From the NCBI GenBank assembly GCA_027619675.1, contig JAQCHG010000183.1, positions 1-5,206 on the forward strand: a stretch of 5,206 nt of DNA, read 5' to 3'. The notes below the pieces were generated by a model. The model saw nothing but the letters and a program-made list of their open reading frames with translations, did not search any database and was not told the DNA's origin. Of the stretch, positions 1 through 5,206 are shown piece by piece. This stretch comes from Cyanobacteriota bacterium. GTDB taxonomy: Bacteria > Cyanobacteriota > Cyanobacteriia > Phormidesmidales > Phormidesmidaceae. How positions within the stretch are numbered: the stretch's first letter is position 1; each line of letters opens with the position of its first letter. The translations under genes and the position numbers were made by a program.

Positions 1-668
1 TTAAAGCTGTGGAAGAGTTCGCCGGGCTGTTCTTTTTTCAGCTTCAGACCCGTGGCTTTGATCAGCGATCGCCAATCCCCTAGGGGGGTCAACTCCACCT
101 CCACCCCCAAATACATTTCTAAAATGGCCCAGTCTTCTGCCCAGGGCTTGTCTGGATCAATCACGTCAAACACAAACACACCACCAGGCTTCAGCAGGGG
201 TTTGAGGCGGGTGATCACCTGCTCCCAATAGTCCGGCAGGTAATAGCAACTGACCCCTGTCGCGATCGCCAGATCAAACTGGGCGGGTTCGTAGCGATCT
301 AATTGGTGGGCCGGAGCCTGCACCATGCCCTTAAACAGCTTGGAATTGAGTTGGGGTCCCCGAGCATTCACCATCTGGCAAATGGCCCCACTAATGTCCT
401 GGCCATAAAAGCGGGCATTCCACTCCCGCCAGGGATACACCAAAAAGCTAGGACCACATCCCAGGTCCAAGCAAGTTTGGCCCTTCTTTGGGGGGGCTAG
501 GGTCCAAAAGGGGGTGGCGGCATAGGTGCTGAGGGTGCCGCTGGCCCAGGCTTGAAAGACGGGCAAACTTTGTACCGAGTCGGGCATGTCAGGGGTTTGG
601 CCGCGATACTCGCGATCGAAGCGGGCGGCGACGGCGCTCAAGCGTTCTCCCCAGGGGGTTGGTGACAC
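1..668 (-). CDS. Class I SAM-dependent methyltransferase, partial (C-terminus beyond left edge)
   Basis: This should be a soluble enzyme that transfers a methyl group from S-adenosylmethionine; the acceptor cannot be told. At least 222 residues are visible. With the GTG start at 668, motif I is CLDLGCGPS (residues 66-74), the acidic ribose-binding position is D91 in YGQDIS, the motif II region is FDLAIATGVSCYY (from 131), and the post-motif strand is LKPGGVFVFDV (159-169). The frame is still open at base 1 (last full codon F, in GELFHSF), so only a short tail is probably missing. The start is uncertain. GTG at 668 has only a distant AAGGA 12 nt upstream. TTG at 641 has a well-spaced GGGGAG (647-652) and begins just at LSAVAARFDREYRG. 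GTG at 755 would translate an interspersed repeat and is unlikely. The gene follows the 59-residue gene on the same strand and is probably co-transcribed with it. From memory it resembles an uncharacterised cyanobacterial methyltransferase family. Confidence 0.87.
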   Translation of the reverse strand, partial: MSPTPWGERLSAVAARFDREYRGQTPDMPDSVQSLPVFQAWASGTLSTYAATPFWTLAPPKKGQTCLDLGCGPSFLVYPWREWNARFYGQDISGAICQMVNARGPQLNSKLFKGMVQAPAHQLDRYEPAQFDLAIATGVSCYYLPDYWEQVITRLKPLLKPGGVFVFDVIDPDKPWAEDWAILEMYLGVEVELTPLGDWRSLIKATGLKLKKEQPGELFHSF

Positions 669-696
669 GGCAACAACAGGTCCTTGAATGGCACGG

Positions 697-731
697 CACA
701 GGGGCGCAGCAGCTACGCCTGCCCCCAGGCT
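697..731. repeat. Degenerate GTAGGGGC-type palindromic repeat, copy 1
   Basis: GGGGC (701-705) can pair with GCCCC (721-725). GGGGCGCAG followed by CTACGCC matches the reverse complement of the element at 4688-4716 almost base for base. It lies between the small gene and the methyltransferase, which argues that this stretch is spacer and not a methyltransferase N-terminus. Confidence 0.5.
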
Positions 732-782
732 ACTGTAACGGTCCCCCAGCGGCACGATCGCGATCGTCCCCGCTGGCCAACG

Positions 783-962
783 CTACCCCTTCAGCGCCTT
801 ACCAAAATTTTGACGATAGGACTTATTCACCAAAAAAACAGGCCACATCAACGTCAAGCTCAGGCGACCTTGGCTAAAGTTGGTGCGGTGAAACCCCTTC
901 CAAAAGCGCCAGCCACCATAGCCGTAGCCCACCAGCGCCACAATTCCCAATACCATTCCCAT
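783..962 (-). CDS. Small conserved-looking membrane-associated protein, 59 aa, function unknown
   Basis: The function is unknown. The protein opens with a hydrophobic, glycine-rich segment (MGMVLGIVALVGYGYGG, residues 1-17) that could span or insert into the membrane. The polar RFWKGFHRTNFSQGR stretch follows, then a second short hydrophobic stretch (LSLTLMWPVFLV, 34-45) and a basic tail ending SYRQNFGKALKG. I chose ATG at 962 because GGAG lies 6 nt upstream (969-972) and the hydrophobic segment starts there. A GTG at 1001 would add 13 residues without a comparable ribosome-binding site. The pattern 'GYGGWRFW..F.RTNF' and 'NKSYRQNF.KALKG' resembles short hypothetical proteins I recall from cyanobacteria, so I take it as real. 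Its stop codon (TAG, 783-785) is in the same frame as the methyltransferase downstream, 114 bp from the GTG at 668, which suggests one transcript. Confidence 0.75.
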   Translation of the reverse strand: MGMVLGIVALVGYGYGGWRFWKGFHRTNFSQGRLSLTLMWPVFLVNKSYRQNFGKALKG

Positions 963-1157
963 GATCTTCTCCGTCTTTAGATTAGGGCTCAGTATCCCCA
1001 CCTATTAAAATAACAACGTCAGCCCGCCCCTGGATGATTGACAGGTCTCCCCAGAGGCTAGTTTCCCCAAGGTCAGGGCTGGCCTGTAGCCAGTGTAGGA
1101 AATGCCCGAGTCTATCCGTGGGGGCCGATGTGCCCTCGGCATCAGGCGGGTGTCGCC

Positions 1158-1190
1158 ATCCGTAGGGGCAGGGTGTCCCTGAATTTCCCC
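1158..1190. repeat. Degenerate GTAGGGGC-type element, copy 2
   Basis: CCGTAGGGGCAGGG is followed after a short gap by TTTCCCC, so GGGG can pair with CCCC. It shares the CGTAGGGGC core with the other elements, but the palindrome is poorly kept. Confidence 0.35.
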
Positions 1191-1324
1191 ATTGTGGATG
1201 GGGTGCGGCACAATCTCAGCCTCTTGTCTCTGCTGTTTGGCAGATGCCCTCGGGATAGTCTCCACAGATGATGGGAACTAAAGTTACCCCCATTGGGGGA
1301 TTGCATGGATTGCTTACGCAGTCA

Positions 1325-1383
1325 GGTTGAGACAACCAGCAGACACCCGACATTCGTCAGGGTGTCATTGCCCATGCAGTGGG
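1325..1383 (+). promoter_or_regulatory. Structured 5' leader hairpins upstream of the pyrophosphorylase gene
   Basis: Three consecutive stem-loops can be drawn. The first is GGTTG/CAACC with a 3-nt loop (1325-1337). The second pairs GACACCC (1342-1348) with GGGTGTC (1360-1366), continues as GAC/GTC after a single bulged A, and has an ATTC loop. The third is CCCA/TGGG (1371-1383). The middle stem is the strongest, at 10 pairs with one bulge. No known riboswitch class is recognised; it could be RNA structure or a protein operator on DNA. Confidence 0.4.
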
Positions 1384-1416
1384 GGCCGACACCACAAAAC
1401 CGTTTAACAGCAGCAT

Positions 1417-1424
1417 AAGGAGGT
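1417..1424 (+). promoter_or_regulatory. Strong Shine-Dalgarno sequence for the pyrophosphorylase gene
   Basis: AAGGAGGT is a near-perfect anti-16S match. AAGGAGG ends 5 nt before the ATG at 1429, which fixes that start and predicts efficient initiation. Confidence 0.85.
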
Positions 1425-1428
1425 TTTA

Positions 1429-3969
1429 ATGCGAGCAGTGCTAATGGCCGGAGGGTCTGGAACTCGGCTGCGACCCTTAACCTGCGACTTACCCAAGCCC
1501 ATGGTGCCGATTCTGAACCGGCCAATTGCAGAGCACATTGTTAACCTCCTCAAGCGCAATGGCGTCAATGAAGTCATTGCCACCCTCTACTACTTGCCCG
1601 ATGTCATGCGGGACTATTTTCAGGATGGCCGCGACTTCGGCATCCACATGACCTACGCCGTAGAGGAAGACCAGCCCTTGGGCACCGCAGGGTGTGTGAA
1701 AAACATTGCCGACCTGCTGGACGATACGTTTTTGGTCATCAGCGGGGATGGGGTGACGGATTTTGATCTGCAAGCAGCGGTGCAATTTCATAAAGAACGG
1801 GGCTCAAAAGCCACCCTGGTGCTGGCCCATGTCCCTAACCCGATTGAATTTGGGGTGGTGATCACCGATGAGGACAACCGCATCAAGCGCTTTTTAGAAA
1901 AGCCCTCCACTAGCGAAATCTTTTCCGACACGGTGAACACGGGCACCTACATTCTGGAACCGGAGGTGCTGGACTACCTGCCCGCCAACCAGGAATGTGA
2001 TTTCTCCAAGGATCTGTTTCCCCTGCTATTGGAGAAGGGGGAACCCATGTTTGGCTATGTGGCGGAGGGTTACTGGTGTGATGTGGGCCACCTGGATGCC
2101 TACCGAGAATCCCAGTACGACGCCCTCCACCGCAAGGTCCACATGACCTTTGACTACTACGAAGAGAAGTCGCCGGGGGTTTGGATTGGCCAAAACACCG
2201 ACATTGATCCCACCGCTAAGCTGGAAGGACCCTTGATGATTGGCAGCAATTGCCGCATTGGGGCGCGGGTCAATATGGAACCGGGCACGGTGATTGGGGA
2301 CAACGTCACCATCGGCAACGATGCCGACCTGAAGCGCCCGATTATTTGGAATGGGGCCATTGTGGGGGAAGAGGCCCATCTGCGAGCCTGCGTGATTGGC
2401 CGGGGCACTCGGGTCGATCGCCGCGCCCATGTGCTGGAAGGGGCGGTGATTGGTGCCCTGTCCACCGTGGGGGAAGAGGCCCAAATCAGCCCCAGCGTCC
2501 GGGTCTGGCCCAGTAAGCAAATCGAGTCGGGGGCTACCCTCAATATCAATCTGATTTGGGGGAATACGGCCCAGCGCAATCTGTTTGGCCAGCGGGGGGT
2601 GTCGGGACTCGCCAATATTGACATTACCCCAGAGTTTGCGGTGAAGCTGGGGGCGGCCTATGGTTCCACCCTGAAGCCGGGTGCCCATGTTACGGTGTCG
2701 CGGGATCAGCGCAGCATCTCTCGCATGGTGTCGCGATCGCTGATTTCCGGTCTCATGTCCGTGGGCATTAACATCCAGAACCTGGAGGCCACCGCCATTC
2801 CTGTGGCCCGAGCGGTGCTGCCCACCCTCGGGGTAGCCGGGGGCATCCATGTGCGGCTTCATCCAGAACGGCAGGATCACATTCTGATCGAGTTCTTTGA
2901 TGAGAAGGGCATCGACATCCCCAAGGGGAAGGAAAAGAAGATCGAAGGGGCTTACTTTAAGGAAGACCTGCGCCGCGCCCAGATTCACGAAATTGGCCAA
3001 GTCACCTACCCCAGCCGGGTAATTGACACCTACAGTGCCGCCTTTGAGCGCCATCTCAATAGTGAGGCGGTGCGCACCAGCAAGTCCAAAGTGGTGATTG
3101 ACTACGCCTACGCCGTATCCGGGGCGGTGCTGCCCCGGCTGTTGGCAAAATTTGGCTGTGATGCGGTGGTGCTCAACGCCAGCCTCAGCCCCAATGCCCC
3201 CTCAGCCCCCGAGCGGGAAATCATGCTGGGGCAATTGGGCCAGGTGGTGCAGGCCCTGCAAGCGACGTTTGGGGTGCAGGTCTCGGCAAATGGTGAGCAG
3301 TTTGTGCTGGTGGATGAGGTGGGTACCCCCATTCGCGGCGAGAGTCTGACGGCGCTGATGACCCATATGGTGCTGACGGCCAACCCCCGAGGCACGGTGG
3401 TGGTGCCTGTCCACGCCACGGGGGCATTGGAACCCATTGCCCGCCGCCACGATGGCCGCGTCATCCGCACCAAGGTGAATCCCACGGCGCTGATGGAAGC
3501 CTGTCAGGCGAACCCCAATGTGGTGCTGGGGGGCAGCAGCGATATGGGCTTTATCTTCCCCCAGTTGCACCCCGGCTTTGATGCCATGTTTTGCATCGCC
3601 AAGCTGATTGAAATGCTCACCATCCAGGAACATACCTTGGGGCAAATCTGGTCAGAGTTGCCGCGCATTTCCTACCGCACCCAAACCCTGCGCTGTCCCT
3701 GGACGGTCAAAGGGGCATTGATGCGTTACATGGTTGAAAGCCACGACCCGGAACAGCTAGAACTAGTAGATGGTGTCAAAATCATTGATCGCGATCGCGA
3801 TAGCTGGCTGCTGATCTTGCCCGATGCCGGGGAACCCCTAGTCCATATCTTTGCTAACAGCGAAGATCGGGAGTGGGTGGAAAATAACCTGCGGGATTAT
3901 CGCACCCGAGTCCAATCGTTCATTGAAAAAGAACAGGGTATCCACTACGCCGAAGAGAGTCTCCTATGA
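1429..3969 (+). CDS. Mannose-1-phosphate guanylyltransferase fused to a degenerate phosphomannomutase-like domain
   Basis: The predicted cytoplasmic reaction is mannose-1-phosphate + GTP to GDP-mannose + PPi, supplying glycan or exopolysaccharide synthesis. The N-terminal nucleotidyltransferase domain (about 1-235) looks complete: GGSGTRLRPLT (8-18), PKPM (22-25), LGTAG (84-88), SGDGVTDFD (105-113, metal D107), FLEKP (155-159, K158), NTGTYI (170-175) and WCDVG (216-220, D218). Left-handed beta-helix hexapeptide repeats follow (about 251-372). Residues about 383-833 match phosphoglucomutase/phosphomannomutase domains I-IV in order, but the signatures are altered. The phosphoserine TASHNP site reads VRLHPER (475-481), the metal loop DGDxDR reads SANGEQ (619-624), GEQSGH reads GSSDMG, and RPSGTEP reads LPDAGEP (797-803). 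Mutase activity is therefore unlikely. The 846-residue length and architecture agree with my recollection of cyanobacterial proteins annotated as mannose-1-phosphate guanyltransferase (e.g. Synechocystis Sll1558). Glucose-1-phosphate cannot be excluded as substrate. The stop overlaps the ssb start. Confidence 0.93.
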   Translation: MRAVLMAGGSGTRLRPLTCDLPKPMVPILNRPIAEHIVNLLKRNGVNEVIATLYYLPDVMRDYFQDGRDFGIHMTYAVEEDQPLGTAGCVKNIADLLDDTFLVISGDGVTDFDLQAAVQFHKERGSKATLVLAHVPNPIEFGVVITDEDNRIKRFLEKPSTSEIFSDTVNTGTYILEPEVLDYLPANQECDFSKDLFPLLLEKGEPMFGYVAEGYWCDVGHLDAYRESQYDALHRKVHMTFDYYEEKSPGVWIGQNTDIDPTAKLEGPLMIGSNCRIGARVNMEPGTVIGDNVTIGNDADLKRPIIWNGAIVGEEAHLRACVIGRGTRVDRRAHVLEGAVIGALSTVGEEAQISPSVRVWPSKQIESGATLNINLIWGNTAQRNLFGQRGVSGLANIDITPEFAVKLGAAYGSTLKPGAHVTVSRDQRSISRMVSRSLISGLMSVGINIQNLEATAIPVARAVLPTLGVAGGIHVRLHPERQDHILIEFFDEKGIDIPKGKEKKIEGAYFKEDLRRAQIHEIGQVTYPSRVIDTYSAAFERHLNSEAVRTSKSKVVIDYAYAVSGAVLPRLLAKFGCDAVVLNASLSPNAPSAPEREIMLGQLGQVVQALQATFGVQVSANGEQFVLVDEVGTPIRGESLTALMTHMVLTANPRGTVVVPVHATGALEPIARRHDGRVIRTKVNPTALMEACQANPNVVLGGSSDMGFIFPQLHPGFDAMFCIAKLIEMLTIQEHTLGQIWSELPRISYRTQTLRCPWTVKGALMRYMVESHDPEQLELVDGVKIIDRDRDSWLLILPDAGEPLVHIFANSEDREWVENNLRDYRTRVQSFIEKEQGIHYAEESLL

Positions 3970-4424
3970 ACCACTGCACCCTCCTAGCGGAACTGATTAG
4001 CGATCCCCAACTGCGTTACACCCAGGACAACCAAACACCGATTGCGGAGTTTTCGGTGGCCTTCCCTGGGTTGCGGGCGGAGGATGCCCCCCAGCAAATG
4101 AAGGTGGTGGGCTGGGGCAATTTGGCCCAAGAAATCCAAACCCAATATCGCACGGGCGATCGCGTGCTGCTGGAGGGACGGTTGTCGATCAACACCCTCG
4201 ACCGTCCAGAGGGGTTCAAAGAAAAGCAGGTGGAGATGACCGCCCAGCGGGTTTATAGCATTGGAGCCCTGGGGGCAGCGGCGATCGGCACCCCCGCGAT
4301 GCCGCCGCCCCCCATGGCGGTGGCATCATCGCCAGCCCCGGCTCCAACGGCGACCCCCACGGCGGCCCCCGCCACCCCAGCGGCTCCTGAACCGGAGGTG
4401 GACTACGACGACATTCCCTTCTAG
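3966..4424 (+). CDS. ssb: Single-stranded DNA-binding protein, cyanobacterial Ycf41/Slr0925-like
   Basis: This 152-residue protein should bind single-stranded DNA and recruit partners through its acidic tip. An OB-fold region covers about residues 1-100, with MNHCTLLAELISDPQLRYT at the start, AEFSVAFPGL (27-36), KVVGWGNLAQEI (46-57) and GDRVLLEGRLSINTLDRPEGFKEK (64-87). A low-complexity Ala/Pro/Thr linker (about 101-143) leads to the SSB-type tip EVDYDDIPF (144-152). The fold region is shorter than in E. coli SSB and has a single tryptophan (W50). It resembles the second cyanobacterial SSB-like family rather than the housekeeping one, as I recall it. Its ATG shares the sequence ATGA with the stop of the preceding gene and has only a weak GAGAG ribosome-binding site, so translational coupling is likely. 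No separate promoter is visible. Confidence 0.92.
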   Translation: MNHCTLLAELISDPQLRYTQDNQTPIAEFSVAFPGLRAEDAPQQMKVVGWGNLAQEIQTQYRTGDRVLLEGRLSINTLDRPEGFKEKQVEMTAQRVYSIGALGAAAIGTPAMPPPPMAVASSPAPAPTATPTAAPATPAAPEPEVDYDDIPF

Positions 4425-4472
4425 GGACTGTGATCTAACGTGAGTTCGGGTTAAGGGATTTGCCTGTTTCTG

Positions 4473-4502
4473 TAGGGGTGCCCTAGCGCAGCCATGCCCC
4501 TA
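4473..4502. repeat. GTAGGGGC-type palindromic repeat, copy 3
   Basis: TAGGGG (4473-4478) pairs with CCCCTA (4497-4502) around an 18-nt centre containing CCTAGCGCAG. It lies 48 bp after the ssb stop and could act as a weak 3'-end structure, but no T-tract follows. Confidence 0.5.
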
Positions 4503-4540
4503 GTTGAGCTTGGCGCGAGTAACCCTACCTTCTGACTCCC

Positions 4541-4609
4541 TATCTCCCATGCTCCCCAGCTCCCCCACCCAAGGAAACGGTTGGCAAACTTACGCCGCGC
4601 TGGACTAGG
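4541..4609. repeat. Diverged direct repeat, unit A
   Basis: A CTCCC-rich pyrimidine tract (ATCTCCCATGCTCCCC...) is followed by GGTTGGCAAACTTACGCCGCG and ACTAGG. The same order of blocks recurs in the same orientation at 4843-4916. Confidence 0.6.
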
Positions 4610-4687
4610 TCTATGGACTTGTGTCCTGCAATCCGGATCATGCTCATCCAACCTTGGGTTCAGAAATCGTGTCGCCCGATACCTTGC

Positions 4688-4716
4688 CAGGGCGTAGGCC
4701 CCTGCGCCCCTACGGC
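4688..4716. repeat. GTAGGGGC-type palindromic repeat, copy 4
   Basis: CGTAGG (4693-4698) pairs with CCTACG (4709-4714) around a 10-nt loop. Its reverse complement shares GGGGCGCAG and CTACGCC with the element at 697-731. Confidence 0.55.
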
Positions 4717-4842
4717 GTTTCTAGAATGGAATGAGACGGCATTGCTGCACTGAGAATTATCCCGGACTGACGTTGATTTATGGCTGCCACAATCCTGGTG
4801 CATCAGCGGTTACGGATCCTCGTTCTCTTTGGCGGAAGTTCC

Positions 4843-4916
4843 CATCTCCCTTAGCTCCCTAGCTCCTCCGCTCTCCCGCCCTAGAAAAAGGTTGGCAATT
4901 TACGCTGCGTACTAGG
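4843..4916. repeat. Diverged direct repeat, unit B
   Basis: This is the second copy of the unit at 4541-4609: a CTCCC-rich tract, then GGTTGGCAATTTACGCTGCG and ACTAGG. Small indels and substitutions separate the copies, so this is an old duplication or two members of a dispersed family. Confidence 0.6.
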
Positions 4917-4929
4917 CAAGCCCATCGGT

Positions 4930-4959
4930 GCGGGCGGGTGGCGATCGCTACCCGCCCGC
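4930..4959 (-). terminator. 30-bp near-perfect palindrome over the kinase stop codon; possible terminator or 3'-end stem
   Basis: GCGGGCGGGT (4930-4939) pairs perfectly with ACCCGCCCGC (4950-4959). The inner arm adds one G-T wobble and three further pairs, and the HIP1 octamer GCGATCGC (4941-4948) sits at the centre. The kinase TAG (4948-4950) is inside the structure. No U-run follows on the minus-strand transcript, so intrinsic termination is possible but not canonical. Confidence 0.5.
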
Positions 4960-5206
4960 TTCCGTCAGTACCCCAGTTTCCAGGGGATCGGCTGCGGGAT
5001 CCACCGTTAACAGCGGCAGAGCAATCACCACCAGGGCTCCCTTGCCCAACCCTTCGCTGTAGAGGGTGATGCTGCCCTCCATCAGGGTCATCAAGTCGCG
5101 GGAAATCGCTAGCCCCAGCCCGGTGCCCTCAAAGCGGCGGGTGGTGGAGCCATCGGCCATGACAAAGGGCTGGAACAGCTTGGCCTGTTGTTTGGGATCT
5201 ACGCCA
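4948..5206 (-). CDS. Sensor histidine kinase, C-terminal ATPase part (N-terminus beyond right edge)
   Basis: This is the end of a two-component sensor kinase; 85 residues are visible before TAG at 4948-4950. The visible part is the second half of the HATPase_c (GHKL) domain. Residues GVDPKQQ follow from the G1 region, the F box is LFQPF (5164-5178), and the G2 box is GTGLGLAIS (5101-5127). The ending is [24 protein letters not shown], the usual final strands of the fold. A tail of about 20 residues ([19 protein letters not shown]) follows. There is no receiver domain after the ATPase, so any hybrid receiver would have to be upstream. The phospho-accepting histidine, sensor domains and start lie outside the window, so signal and partner are unknown. 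The gene converges on ssb across a 523-bp spacer. Confidence 0.92.
   Translation of the reverse strand, partial: GVDPKQQAKLFQPFVMADGSTTRRFEGTGLGLAISRDLMTLMEGSITLYSEGLGKGALVVIALPLLTVDPAADPLETGVLTEAGG

Larger units (their letters stand above)
963..1428. other. Divergent intergenic region (466 bp)
   Basis: This spacer lies between the minus-strand small gene and the plus-strand pyrophosphorylase gene, so promoters for both should lie here. I see no convincing -35/-10 pair. The AT-rich patch at 1003-1014 is a loose candidate for the leftward promoter. The region holds a GTAGGGGC-like element near 1159-1190, an imperfect hairpin GCCGA/TCGGC (1124-1140), another CTGGC/GCCAG (1079-1093), and several hairpins in the proximal 5' leader of the plus-strand gene. 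An 86-codon minus-strand reading frame (1005-1265) crosses it but looks non-coding. Confidence 0.6.
4437..4774. mobile_element. Possible decayed MITE-like element bounded by imperfect terminal inverted repeats
   Basis: The left end AACGTGAGTTCGGG (4437-4450) matches the reverse complement of the right end, AACGTCAGTCCGGG (4761-4774), at 12 of 14 positions. The match continues inward as TTAA versus ATAA. The enclosed 338 bp has no coding potential that I can support. No target-site duplication is clear, so this is a tentative call. Confidence 0.35.
4425..4947. other. Repeat-rich spacer between convergent genes (523 bp)
   Basis: No gene is supported here. The region contains imperfect inverted ends about 340 bp apart, two GTAGGGGC-like palindromes, pyrimidine-rich CTCCC tracts and two copies of a diverged direct repeat. 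I see no classical hairpin-plus-T-tract terminator after ssb; the palindromes may serve that role. A 66-codon minus-strand frame (4451-4651) and a 25-codon plus-strand frame from 4780 cross it and look fortuitous. Confidence 0.65.

Noticed and set aside
303..500. A 65-codon plus-strand frame with an alternative start
   Set aside because: It lies opposite the methyltransferase core motifs and is a shadow of that gene.
669..755. An N-terminal extension of the methyltransferase from GTG 755
   Set aside because: The added residues would come largely from an interspersed palindromic repeat also found at 4688-4716, and the family core begins only near LSAVAARFD.
1005..1265. An 86-codon minus-strand open frame in the divergent spacer
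   Set aside because: Its translation is Pro/Arg/His-rich without a recognisable fold, it runs through the GTAGGGGC-like repeat, and no good ribosome-binding site precedes it.
2026..3054. A 342-codon minus-strand open frame inside the pyrophosphorylase gene
   Set aside because: It is antisense to a gene with clear domains across its whole length. Its length follows from the GC-rich codon usage of the real gene.
4451..4651. A 66-codon minus-strand open frame downstream of ssb
   Set aside because: Most of it is a translation of the palindromic element and of direct-repeat unit A, so it is not a plausible protein.
4780..4857. A 25-codon plus-strand frame starting MAATILVHQRL
   Set aside because: It is very short, has no Shine-Dalgarno sequence and ends in the CTCCC repeat tract.
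4541..4916. A CRISPR array or tandem repeat array
   Set aside because: There are only two diverged units about 300 bp apart, with no regular spacers and no cas genes.
65..4948. HIP1 octamers (GCGATCGC) at 65, 262, 2733, 3791, 4156 and 4941 as a novel signal
   Set aside because: HIP1 abundance is a well-known trait of many cyanobacterial genomes. It is used here only as a marker of origin, apart from the palindrome at 4930-4959.

Overview
The window looks like chromosomal DNA from a cyanobacterium. Six exact copies of the HIP1 octamer GCGATCGC (at 65, 262, 2733, 3791, 4156 and 4941) are far more than chance predicts in 5.2 kb, and several protein families here look typically cyanobacterial. 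The DNA is GC-rich by eye, and the non-coding stretches carry degenerate 'GTAGGGGC'-type palindromes. Genus cannot be fixed from the sequence alone.

Layout. Positions 1-962 hold two minus-strand genes: a 59-residue membrane-like protein (783-962), then a SAM-dependent methyltransferase (up to 668) that runs off the left edge. Positions 963-1428 are a divergent intergenic region with several small hairpins, ending in a near-perfect Shine-Dalgarno sequence. Positions 1429-3969 encode an 846-residue sugar-nucleotide pyrophosphorylase fused through hexapeptide repeats to a phosphomannomutase-like region. A second-type cyanobacterial single-stranded-DNA-binding protein (3966-4424) overlaps it by four bases (ATGA). 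Positions 4425-4947 are a 523-bp repeat-rich spacer between convergent genes. Positions 4948-5206 hold the C-terminal end of a minus-strand sensor histidine kinase that runs off the right edge.

How the genes work together. The plus-strand pair is probably one transcript with coupled translation. The first product should make a nucleotide sugar, most likely GDP-mannose, for glycans or exopolysaccharide. The second binds single-stranded DNA, and no functional reason for the pairing is visible. The minus-strand pair (small protein, then methyltransferase) may be a second small operon reading away from it.

Most notable points: (1) the mutase half has lost every canonical catalytic signature while the pyrophosphorylase half looks intact, so it is probably a pseudoenzyme or regulatory domain; (2) a 30-bp near-perfect palindrome centred on a HIP1 site contains the kinase stop codon; (3) the spacer downstream of ssb has inverted-repeat ends resembling a decayed mobile element, plus a diverged direct repeat. 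I found no clear evidence of a wholly new multi-gene system, CRISPR array, tRNA or rRNA.
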